Below, in pieces: positions 6,487 to 13,719 of a stretch of 36,467 bases of DNA. Source of the stretch: a virus; IMG/VR virus record IMGVR_UViG_3300028883_000091, positions 1-36,467 of that record; one strand, 5' to 3'. The notes under the pieces are model-generated. The model did no database searches. It was not told the DNA's origin and saw only the letters and a program-made list of their open reading frames with translations. The position numbers and the translations under genes are program-made. Every line of letters begins with the position of its first letter. The first letter of the stretch is position 1.

Positions 6487-7608
6487 ATGGCAGACAAAAA
6501 CCTCTACGACTGGTCGGCAAACGACGGCGCCGAGACCCCGGCAGCCGTTGAAGAGCCTGATTCCGCAGAACAGACGACAGAGACGCCGCAGGACAATGGC
6601 CCGGAAGAGCCGTCGCCTGACACGTTCTCTGTCGACGAGTCGCAGGTCAACACCCCTGAGAACGTGAACCAGGGATTGTTTGACTGGAGCGACGACATCG
6701 AGAAGGCGCGTAAACCGAACGCGGACGGCGACGGCCAGGAAGAGAGCGAAGACAAAAACACCGACGTCGATGACAATGATCCCGGCGCCGATAACGCAGC
6801 AGCCGATGACAATGATCCCGGCAGCAGCAATATGCCGACGCCTGCACCCGCAGTGATGGACCCCGGTCTGATCATGCGTGCAGGCAAGGCAGGGCTCACA
6901 GCAGACGATCTGAAGGCGTTCGCGACGCCCGAGGCGTTGACTCAGGCTGTGATCCTGATGGAACGCTCTGCCCCAAGGCAGGGCGGTGACAGTGCAGCGG
7001 CTGAAGAGCCGACGGTTGACGAGTTCAAGCCATTCGAGCTTGAGATCCCGGAAGACTTCGACGACGAATCGGCCAGTGTTCTCAAGAAGATGCAGGAACA
7101 GTTCAACATGTTCGGCAAGGCGATGCACGAAAAAGCGGCAGCCAGCGAGAAGGAGCTGAACGAGCTGAAAGGCACGATGCAGCAAGATCGCCAAGCCGCC
7201 GAACAACAGGCGCGTGTCGAGTTCACCAAGTGGTTCGACGGCGAGCTGAGCCAACGCGCTGACCAGTGGGGCGACCTGCTTGGCAGCGAACAAATCGGCC
7301 AGCTCCCGGACAACGACCCCAAGGTGCTCAACCGTCAGAAGGTTGTGATCGAAATGGACAACCTCGCGAGGGCGCATCCCGAATGGGATCGCAATCGTCT
7401 CCTGCAAGGAGCGCTGACGCTCACGTTCCCTGATGAAATCGAAAAACGCGCAGTCAGCAAGGTGAAGCAGAAGGCAACTCAACACCGGCAGAAACGCGTC
7501 ACAGCACGGCCAAGCAGCCGAGTTCCTCAGAAAATTGAGGACATGCCGAAAGGCCGGGCAAAGGCCGTTGCTGTCGCGCAGAGCTGGTGGAAGAAAAACT
7601 TCGGCTAA
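6487..7608 (+). CDS. Scaffolding-type protein
   Basis: A 373-residue, very acidic protein immediately before the capsid gene, the usual place of a scaffold that guides prohead assembly and is then lost. The N-terminal 120 residues are low complexity (Asp, Glu, Pro, Asn). Residues 165-260 are helical and coiled-coil-like (KKMQEQFNMFGKAMHEKAAA...). The basic C-terminus ends SWWKKNFG, suitable for capsid binding as in other scaffolds. Two short motifs recur: LYDWS (6-10) and LFDWS (64-68). DDNDPG occurs twice (95-100 and 107-112), from a 19-nt DNA repeat. An AAGGA SD lies near 6474. Confidence 0.85.
   Translation: MADKNLYDWSANDGAETPAAVEEPDSAEQTTETPQDNGPEEPSPDTFSVDESQVNTPENVNQGLFDWSDDIEKARKPNADGDGQEESEDKNTDVDDNDPGADNAAADDNDPGSSNMPTPAPAVMDPGLIMRAGKAGLTADDLKAFATPEALTQAVILMERSAPRQGGDSAAAEEPTVDEFKPFELEIPEDFDDESASVLKKMQEQFNMFGKAMHEKAAASEKELNELKGTMQQDRQAAEQQARVEFTKWFDGELSQRADQWGDLLGSEQIGQLPDNDPKVLNRQKVVIEMDNLARAHPEWDRNRLLQGALTLTFPDEIEKRAVSKVKQKATQHRQKRVTARPSSRVPQKIEDMPKGRAKAVAVAQSWWKKNFG
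6768..6822 (+). repeat. 19-nt direct repeat inside the scaffold gene
   Basis: CGATGACAATGATCCCGGC occurs at 6768-6786 and 6804-6822, a 36-bp in-frame period encoding DDNDPG twice. This is a small duplication in the disordered acidic part of the protein, so slippage or unequal recombination could change linker length without harm. Confidence 0.8.
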
Positions 7609-7644
7609 GCCGGCTGGATCGCGCTAACATAAGGCAACTGAACA

Positions 7645-8691
7645 ATGGCTATTGCAGCAGAAGCGATTGACGATCTCGTCAAATCAACACTGGAAAGCCT
7701 GCCGGACCCGAACTTCGGCATGATCGCCCAGGATCTGCCTGAGTACATCGTGATGAACCAATTGCTCCGCAGGGACGCAATCAAGTTCAACTCGACCGAA
7801 AACATGACGCACAAGCTGATGGTCGACCAGTCCCGCACCGCGGAACACGTCGGTCTCTACGCCGATGACGACCTCAGCGTGCAGGACAACCTCCAGAACG
7901 TCGTCGTGCCGATGCGGCACACGACCAACAACTTCATCTACGACGTCACCGAGAAGGCAATGAACGAAGGCCCCGAACAGATCGTTGATCTGATCGGTAC
8001 CCGTCTCGTGGACATGATGCTCGGGCTCGCAGAGAAGTTGGAGCAGTCGTTCTGGAAGGCGCCGGACAACAGCGACGACGTGATAACCCCGTGGGGTATC
8101 AAGTACTGGCTGAAGCCGGCCACGTCCAGCCGCGGTTTCAACGGCGGCGATATCACCGGGTTTTCTTCCGGTCCTGGCGGTCTGTCCTCGAACACGTACA
8201 CCAAGTGGAAGCACTACAACGCTGTCTACGACGCGTTCACGGACAGCGACCTCGCCGCCGAGCTTCGCCGTGCGTTCCGCGCCTGCAAGTTCATGAGCCC
8301 GGTCAAGACCCTCAGCAATGACGGAGCCCAAGGTTCGCGGTACAAGCTGTTCTGCGGCGAAGAGGTGGTCGAAGGTCTGATCACCATGGCCCGCGCCCAA
8401 AACGACAACATCGGCCGCGACCTCGCGGCATACGACGGTACGGTGACGTTCAAGCGTCTTCCGTTCCAGTACGTACCGCAGATCGACGTCGAATGGTCAA
8501 GCGACTCGTACCCGATCTTTATGCTCGATACGAAGCATCTGAAGGTCATGGTTCACAGCAAGAACAACTTCCGGGAAACTGGCCCTGACCCAGTCGCCGG
8601 AAAGCACAACGTCCGCGCGGTCTTCACCGACCTGACGTGGAACGTGATGTGCACCGACCGTCGTCGTCAGGCGTGGATCAACCGCGTCTAA
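7645..8691 (+). CDS. Major capsid protein
   Basis: 348 residues following the scaffold, the expected size and place for an HK97-fold shell protein. Features consistent with that fold are an N-terminal helical arm (residues 1-30), an extended loop region (PDNSDDVITPWGIKYWLK, about 137-154), a long spine-like helix (SDLAAELRRAFRACKFMSP, about 199-217) and a conserved-looking C-terminal end (RAVFTDLTWNVMCTDRRRQAWI). The SD is weak (AAGG), despite the high expression expected, so coupling or transcript stability may matter. Confidence 0.9.
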   Translation: MAIAAEAIDDLVKSTLESLPDPNFGMIAQDLPEYIVMNQLLRRDAIKFNSTENMTHKLMVDQSRTAEHVGLYADDDLSVQDNLQNVVVPMRHTTNNFIYDVTEKAMNEGPEQIVDLIGTRLVDMMLGLAEKLEQSFWKAPDNSDDVITPWGIKYWLKPATSSRGFNGGDITGFSSGPGGLSSNTYTKWKHYNAVYDAFTDSDLAAELRRAFRACKFMSPVKTLSNDGAQGSRYKLFCGEEVVEGLITMARAQNDNIGRDLAAYDGTVTFKRLPFQYVPQIDVEWSSDSYPIFMLDTKHLKVMVHSKNNFRETGPDPVAGKHNVRAVFTDLTWNVMCTDRRRQAWINRV

Positions 8692-8711
8692 CTTCAGGCG
8701 ATCACCAAATG

Positions 8712-8730
8712 GGTGGTTAGCTCAGCCACC
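8712..8730 (+). other. Hairpin between capsid and decoration genes
   Basis: GGTGGTT (8712-8718) and AGCCACC (8724-8730) form a 7-bp stem (one G-T pair) with loop AGCTC, 20 nt after the capsid stop. No T-tract follows. Possible roles are 3' protection of the capsid message or partial attenuation. Confidence 0.5.
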
Positions 8731-8762
8731 AGAACGCAAACTCAAATTGAGGAATTGACATC

Positions 8763-9548
8763 ATGCCAATGGAAGCAAACTACAGAGACCAGTACCGTCG
8801 GAACCCGCGTCGCGTTCTCAGCGAAGCAGGTGAAGCAACGAAAGGCTATGCCTGCATGTACAACATGGACTATGGCACAGCCGCGAACGTCGATCCCGAG
8901 CGCCACAAGCGCGTCGAGGCTCCGTCGGTTACCAATAACCGGTTTTTCGCCGGTGTTCATTCGCAGGCCCTCACTCGGTCGCAGACGACCAAGATCTGGG
9001 AGCCAGGTCGCGGCGGTTCCGTAGCCCAGTGCTACATCGGCGAGGCCGTGACGCTCAACGACCGTGTGTCAGTCGACTACGCCACCGGCAAGTTCTACAA
9101 GGGCGGCCTGAGCGGCGGTCGCGGCGCAGGTACTGTGATGCAGACGCTCACCGAAGCCGGTCTCGCAGATGTGTTGCTGGACGAAGGCGTTGGTGAATGC
9201 GACGGCAATGCCGGTGTGTTCAACATCACCCCGGAAGCCGCCGGCGGCGCCATCGTGTTGTCTCAACGCGGTATGAACCTGATCAACGGCGGTACGATCA
9301 ACGACGACCACGCTACCTTCACTCTCGCTGACGGCGTAGAGACGGGTCAGAAAGTCGGCTTCAAGATCACCACGCTGGTCGGCAACAGCAAGAATGTTGT
9401 CGTCACCGTGACTACCGGCGTCCAGGCGGATCTCGCGACCAACCTCGCAACGATCACACTCAACGCGGCGGATGAGATCGCGATCCTTGAGTGGCTCGGC
9501 GCGGAGTGGGTCTTGCGTTACTACGCCGGAGCAACGCTCTCCAGCTAA
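8763..9548 (+). CDS. Capsid decoration or minor capsid protein
   Basis: 261 residues. GAGGA is 10 nt upstream of ATG 8763. The central part (GEAVTLNDRVSVDYATGKFY..., residues 91-113, then GRGAGTVMQTLTEAG) resembles the small beta-barrel of decoration proteins and DUF2190-type head proteins, in which a value set by the shell is followed by a GxGxxxxT strand. A second beta-rich portion (residues 155-261) has repeated Val/Thr strands. Location right after the capsid gene supports a role in cementing the capsid. Family membership is inferred. Confidence 0.7.
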   Translation: MPMEANYRDQYRRNPRRVLSEAGEATKGYACMYNMDYGTAANVDPERHKRVEAPSVTNNRFFAGVHSQALTRSQTTKIWEPGRGGSVAQCYIGEAVTLNDRVSVDYATGKFYKGGLSGGRGAGTVMQTLTEAGLADVLLDEGVGECDGNAGVFNITPEAAGGAIVLSQRGMNLINGGTINDDHATFTLADGVETGQKVGFKITTLVGNSKNVVVTVTTGVQADLATNLATITLNAADEIAILEWLGAEWVLRYYAGATLSS

Positions 9549-9567
9549 CCACAGACCTTCGGGGTCC

Positions 9568-9603
9568 GGTGTTGGGCCTGTACAGGTGTGCAGGTCCAGC
9601 ACT
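9568..9603 (+). other. Strong intergenic stem-loop
   Basis: A 17-bp near-continuous helix pairs 9568-9584 with 9587-9603, including several G-T pairs. The core is GGGCCTGTACA with TGTGCAGGTCC. A small UUCG-type hairpin (GACC TTCGG GGTC, about 9554-9566) precedes it. The terminal loop must open to at least four bases. No T-tract follows, so it resembles an attenuator or RNase-processing/stability element rather than an intrinsic terminator. Confidence 0.6.
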
Positions 9604-9626
9604 TACCCTGAAACAAGGATTGAAAT

Positions 9627-10634
9627 ATGTCAGAGCCCACACTCACAACGGTCCTGGACGACTTGAAGCTTGACGTTGCGTATCAACTTGGGTTCTCGCG
9701 GACCGAGGCGAAGTGGAGCGCGGAGCGGCTGGCGTTGATCACAAATGTGATTAATCAGGGGTACAGGCGGTTCCTGTTCCCGGAGATCATAGATAACGAT
9801 CGCGTCCCGCACAAGTGGAGCTTCCTCGAACCGGTGACGACGCTTGTGGTGTGGCCTGAGACAACCGGCACGACCAGCGGCGCCCCGTCCTACGACGGGA
9901 GCACGTACTCGACAATCACCGCGACCGCGAACAAGTTCTATCCGTCAATGGTCGACGGCAGCTTTGTCTTCGACACGTCAGAAAACAGCTATACCGTCGC
10001 TGAATACGTCAGCGCGACGCAGATCAAGGTGCTTGGCGATGCCAGCGGCGAAGACTCCGGCGACACCTTCACAATGACGCCGACCGGCGACTACCGGCTC
10101 CCGGACGACTTCGGCGGCATTGTCGGATCTTTCTACATCATTGACCAGGACACGTACCCGCTTAAAGTACGCCGCGTCGGTATCGGCCAGATCCACAAGC
10201 TTCGTGCAGAGAATACGTACACCGACACGCCGCAGTACTTCGCAATCGCGTCCGTGGCAATGACGGGCGCCGCAGGGCAGCGGCAACAAGCTCTGATGTA
10301 TCCGACGCCGGATGCGATCACTACCCTCACCTACCGCTATGCCGTGCTTCCGGATGCGCTTACTGCATCCCTCGACTATCCGCGCGGCATTGAGGCGCAT
10401 TCCGAGACGGTTCGGCTTGCATGCCTTGCGGAGGCAGAGGTCGAAGCGGACGGCGTCGCCGGTACGTATGAGATCAAATTTCAGCGCGCATTACGTGCAA
10501 GCATAGGTCGTGACAGGCGCGACCATATGCCGGACAACCTCGGCAAGAACAAAGACGACTCGCCGTGGTTGACGGCATACACGTATGACCGCACACTCGG
10601 TGCGATAATCACCAGAAACGGAACGCCAATTTAG
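9627..10634 (+). CDS. Head-tail connector (adaptor) protein
   Basis: 335 residues with SD AAGGA. The N-terminal helices (residues 5-50: LDDLKLDVAYQLGFS, RLALITNVINQGYRRFLFPE) and the later segments TGDYRLPDDFG and LTYRYAVLPDAL match the layout of podovirus connector/adaptor proteins (T7 gp11 or P22 gp4 type), which have a helical bundle that docks on the portal. Here the bundle is interrupted by a beta-rich insertion (residues 75-150, Thr/Ser-rich). Exact family is not determinable by eye. Confidence 0.65.
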   Translation: MSEPTLTTVLDDLKLDVAYQLGFSRTEAKWSAERLALITNVINQGYRRFLFPEIIDNDRVPHKWSFLEPVTTLVVWPETTGTTSGAPSYDGSTYSTITATANKFYPSMVDGSFVFDTSENSYTVAEYVSATQIKVLGDASGEDSGDTFTMTPTGDYRLPDDFGGIVGSFYIIDQDTYPLKVRRVGIGQIHKLRAENTYTDTPQYFAIASVAMTGAAGQRQQALMYPTPDAITTLTYRYAVLPDALTASLDYPRGIEAHSETVRLACLAEAEVEADGVAGTYEIKFQRALRASIGRDRRDHMPDNLGKNKDDSPWLTAYTYDRTLGAIITRNGTPI

Positions 10635-10645
10635 GAGACCACGGA

Positions 10646-10933
10646 ATGGCAGCAACGAAATATGGTAAACTGACGGTCACAACGGCTGCGCAAGACATCG
10701 GCGACGCCGAGCCGCAGGAGTTCTGCTTCCAGACGCCAGCCGACAACAGCGGGAGCGTGTTCATCGCGTTCAACGGCGATACGGCTGTCGACGATCAAGG
10801 GTGGAACCTGGCGCCAGGCAAGGACGTCACCAACAAAGACGTCCCGGAGGCGTTCAAGCGCGGCCCGTTCAGCATCATCGGAACAGCCGACGACGTCCTC
10901 TACTACACATTCAGCAGAACGCGCGGTTCCTGA
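10646..10933 (+). CDS. Small beta-rich virion protein
   Basis: 95 residues with an AGGAGA SD. Alternating hydrophobic strands (KLTVTTAAQDIG, SVFIAFNGDTAV, PFSIIGTADDVLYYTF) suggest a compact beta sandwich or barrel. It lies between the connector and the Ig-lectin fibre pair, so a minor tail or capsid-surface component is likely. I do not recognise the family. Confidence 0.75.
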   Translation: MAATKYGKLTVTTAAQDIGDAEPQEFCFQTPADNSGSVFIAFNGDTAVDDQGWNLAPGKDVTNKDVPEAFKRGPFSIIGTADDVLYYTFSRTRGS

Positions 10934-10951
10934 TCACTCTGAGGAGTTGAT

Positions 10952-11992
10952 ATGAACTTTCAGTTCGGCCATAAATGGGGTTTGCTGATTACCGTAGACC
11001 CGCCCGTCAACTCTGTGGCCCCCGTGGTCACAGGAGTTGGGTACAACGGCCAGACTATGTCGACGACGAACGGGACGTGGACCGGCGACGTTGACAGCTA
11101 TTCGTATCAATGGCAGGCGAACGGCATCGACATCTTTGGCGCGACGTCGAGCACGTATACGGTCACGTCGACTACAGAGGGCACGTCAATCACATGTCAG
11201 GTGATCGCCAGCAATGCAGGGGGTTCATCTGATCCAGCCAACTCGAACGCCATCCACAACTGGATACCGTCCGACGCCACCCTGCGCACCTGGATAGATT
11301 CATCCGACACGAGCACAATCACGGCAACCGGCGACGATGTTGATCAAATCGACGACAAATCCGAGAACGGATATGATTTCGTCTCACTAGGAACTCCGAC
11401 CACTGGCACGCGTAGCCTCAATAGTCTCAATGTTATTGACTTTAACGGCGGCGAAGGGTTGGAGAGTACCTCATTACAGTTGCCTTCAAACGGGAATTTT
11501 GTCGTCGTCCATTTGGCTGTCATTGACTCGGTGAACGACTTCTTGCAGAGTTTACACTCTTGGCAGGCGGCGGACGACTATCAGTTTCAAGCCAGCGAGG
11601 GTGACCCAACAACAGAGTTTGACGGTCGCGTTAACACTACGGAAGCCACGTCATTCAATTTGACCGGCGGCCCCTATTCCGGACCGGTCGTGACGGTTGT
11701 TGTGTTCGACTACAGCGCGAACACAATTTCCGCGCGAATGGACGGAACTGATAGGGGATCGGTCAACGATTACAATTCGCCTGTCTCGCAGACAGGTGCC
11801 TATTTCTCAATCTTCGCGAACCGCAGTCAATCAGAACGACCGAATGGCGCGGCGGCCGACTTCGTTATTCTGGATGACGTGGACAGCGCGACCATTCAGA
11901 AGGCAGAAGGATACATGGCCTGGAAGTGGGATCGCGTATCCCAGCTCGACGCTGGTCACACCTACAAATCCGCACCCCCGACAGCGGCATAA
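10952..11992 (+). CDS. Ig-like plus lectin-domain surface protein 1
   Basis: 346 residues with SD GAGGAG. The N-terminal tag MNFQFGHKWGLL is followed by an Ig-like beta domain (residues 20-100: GYNGQTMSTTNGTWTG, YSYQWQANG, ...TSITCQVIASNAGGS). A concanavalin-A/LamG-like domain (about 110-346) contains NSLNVIDFNGGEGL and ends EGYMAWKWDRVSQL...HTYKSAPPT. This architecture is common in phage fibres and decoration proteins that bind glycans. A tandem paralogue follows after 11 nt. Confidence 0.8.
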   Translation: MNFQFGHKWGLLITVDPPVNSVAPVVTGVGYNGQTMSTTNGTWTGDVDSYSYQWQANGIDIFGATSSTYTVTSTTEGTSITCQVIASNAGGSSDPANSNAIHNWIPSDATLRTWIDSSDTSTITATGDDVDQIDDKSENGYDFVSLGTPTTGTRSLNSLNVIDFNGGEGLESTSLQLPSNGNFVVVHLAVIDSVNDFLQSLHSWQAADDYQFQASEGDPTTEFDGRVNTTEATSFNLTGGPYSGPVVTVVVFDYSANTISARMDGTDRGSVNDYNSPVSQTGAYFSIFANRSQSERPNGAAADFVILDDVDSATIQKAEGYMAWKWDRVSQLDAGHTYKSAPPTAA

Positions 11993-12003
11993 GGAGGTTA
12001 TTT

Positions 12004-13050
12004 ATGAATTTTCAGTTCGGCCATACATGGGGACTGCTGAGTGCCGTAGGAGCGCCCGTCAACACAGTGCCGCCTGTCGTCACCGGTGTAGGGTACGTCG
12101 GACAAACGATGTCCACCACAAACGGAACATGGACAGGCGGCGTTGATAGCTACAGCTACCAATGGCAGGCGAACGAGGTCAACATCCTCGGGGCCACGTC
12201 CTCAACCTATGACGTCACTATCGACAAAGAAGGCGCGTCGATTCGATGTGTCGTCACGGCGATCAACGCGGCAGGCTCGACCCCGGCTAACTCGAACGCT
12301 GTTCACAACTGGACGCCGCTGGACGACGATACCAGCCTGGAGTTCCTCCACGATCCGAGCTACGGCGACAGCCTTACGAAGGTCGGGGATCGGGTGAGTC
12401 AAATCGCCGACAGGAGCACAAACGGGTTCGACCTAACCCAAAGCGTATCTGCCGAGCGACCACGAACCGGCTCTGATACCATCGGAGGGCTGAATTGCCT
12501 GGGGTCGCCGGACGCCGAGCGGTGGATGCGCACTACTGCCGCCGTAGCAATGCCGTCGTCCGGAGATCTGGCTACGTTCATCGTGTTCGAAAACACCGGC
12601 CCACCTGCAGGAAACACCGCGTCAATTGTTAGCCAAAGCGGAACAGAAGATTACCAATACCAAGCAGACAGTCCAAGCGATTTCGACGGCAAAACCCAAG
12701 GCGGCGTATGTGAGAGTTTCACGTTGTCGGGGTCACCACACAATGGGCCTTCCGTACATGGCGTGATACTGGATTGGACGGGCGCGGGGACGGTAGCCGT
12801 GAACGTCGACGGAACAGAGCGAGGCTCGGAATCGTACACAACGAAGCTGTCGTCTCCGAACGTGCTTCGACTTGGCCGGAATCGAGGCGAAACGAACGGT
12901 CTTACGGACGCCTGGGGCATGCACGTTGGAACGTCTGATGTGTCCTCTGCGAATGTTGCACGGTACGAAGGGTACCTTGCATGGCGGTATGGCCTTGAAG
13001 ACAACCTCCCGGTAGGTCACACGTACAAATCTTCACCCCCAACAGTCTAA
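12004..13050 (+). CDS. Ig-like plus lectin-domain surface protein 2 (tandem paralogue)
   Basis: 348 residues. ATG 12004 is chosen over upstream in-frame starts because TAAGGAGGTT, overlapping the stop of the previous gene, is an optimal SD, and the N-terminus (MNFQFGHTWGLL) then matches the paralogue. The domain order is the same: Ig-like (GYVGQTMSTTNGTWTG, YSYQWQANE) and lectin-like, ending EGYLAWRYGLEDNL...HTYKSSPPT. The N-terminal region is near-identical in protein but differs at many synonymous sites, while the lectin part has diverged. This points to an old duplication with conserved docking and a changed binding surface. Confidence 0.8.
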   Translation: MNFQFGHTWGLLSAVGAPVNTVPPVVTGVGYVGQTMSTTNGTWTGGVDSYSYQWQANEVNILGATSSTYDVTIDKEGASIRCVVTAINAAGSTPANSNAVHNWTPLDDDTSLEFLHDPSYGDSLTKVGDRVSQIADRSTNGFDLTQSVSAERPRTGSDTIGGLNCLGSPDAERWMRTTAAVAMPSSGDLATFIVFENTGPPAGNTASIVSQSGTEDYQYQADSPSDFDGKTQGGVCESFTLSGSPHNGPSVHGVILDWTGAGTVAVNVDGTERGSESYTTKLSSPNVLRLGRNRGETNGLTDAWGMHVGTSDVSSANVARYEGYLAWRYGLEDNLPVGHTYKSSPPTV

Positions 13051-13065
13051 AAAAGAGGAAAGACA

Positions 13066-13440
13066 ATGTCAACGTATCAAAAGCAAAACGAAGTAGCTCA
13101 AAACGAGGACTTTCGAGCGATGGTCCGCATGTCTATCATCGAAAGTTCAATCGCCGTCCAGGCAGAAGACCCGGCAGACCTCTCCCCGCCCACTGGGTTT
13201 GAGCCCGGCGGTGCGGACCGTAAGCAAAACTGGCATCTGAGGCGATCAGGCAGAGCCGTCTCTATCCTCAACAATCCGGCTCACTATGTCGAAGCGTATG
13301 CGTTCTCTGTCGCAAATGAGATGGGAGCGTACCTCGACGGTACGGACTTGAAGTGGGGATCTGATCAAGCGCTGACCGACAGCGACATGCTTTTCACGAC
13401 GAACGCATTGTTCGACGCGTTCTCAGGTTCTCACTCGTAA
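13066..13440 (+). CDS. Hypothetical virion protein (124 aa)
   Basis: SD AAGAGGAAA precedes ATG 13066. The N-terminal third is polar and helical. The centre (EPGGADRKQNWHLRRSGRAV, residues 46-65) is basic, and the C-terminus is acidic. No signal peptide, membrane segment or recognised domain is seen. It belongs to the tail/fibre part of the late operon by position. Confidence 0.7.
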   Translation: MSTYQKQNEVAQNEDFRAMVRMSIIESSIAVQAEDPADLSPPTGFEPGGADRKQNWHLRRSGRAVSILNNPAHYVEAYAFSVANEMGAYLDGTDLKWGSDQALTDSDMLFTTNALFDAFSGSHS

Positions 13441-13465
13441 CGAAACCAAGATAGGAGCAGCCAAC

Positions 13466-13708
13466 ATGGCAAACCCAGAACAATTCGGACGCTTCCTCGA
13501 AGAAGCCTCCGTAGTCGAAATGGTCAACGGCGTCAAACACGTCGCCAAAGTCTATGTCCGAGGCGACACGGTCCCGACCGATGGCGACAAGAACTACGCG
13601 AAGGGTTGTATCTTCGTGAAGACTGACGGCACGACCTTGGACGACATCTTGTATCTCAACATCGGCACCGCGGCGTCTTGCAACTTCGACGCCATGGTCA
13701 ACTCGTAA
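13466..13708 (+). CDS. Small hypothetical structural protein (80 aa)
   Basis: SD AGGAG lies 10 nt before ATG 13466. The sequence includes the pattern KGCIFVKTDGTTLDD...LYLNIGTAASCNFDAM (residues 46-77), a strand-turn-strand ending seen in small head or tail proteins of environmental phages. It lies just upstream of the nozzle gene. Function is unknown. Confidence 0.7.
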   Translation: MANPEQFGRFLEEASVVEMVNGVKHVAKVYVRGDTVPTDGDKNYAKGCIFVKTDGTTLDDILYLNIGTAASCNFDAMVNS

Positions 13709-13719
13709 GCAGAGGCACA

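Noticed and set aside
6058-7485. Long minus-strand open frame (475 aa) opposite the scaffold gene
   Set aside because: Cys/His/Arg/Leu-rich shadow of the acidic scaffold codons. It has no SD and crosses several real genes.
8708-8732. tRNA-like D-arm sequence GGTTAGCTCAG after the capsid gene
   Set aside because: No anticodon stem, T-loop (TTCGAATC) or acceptor stem follows. The segment is explained by a simple hairpin.
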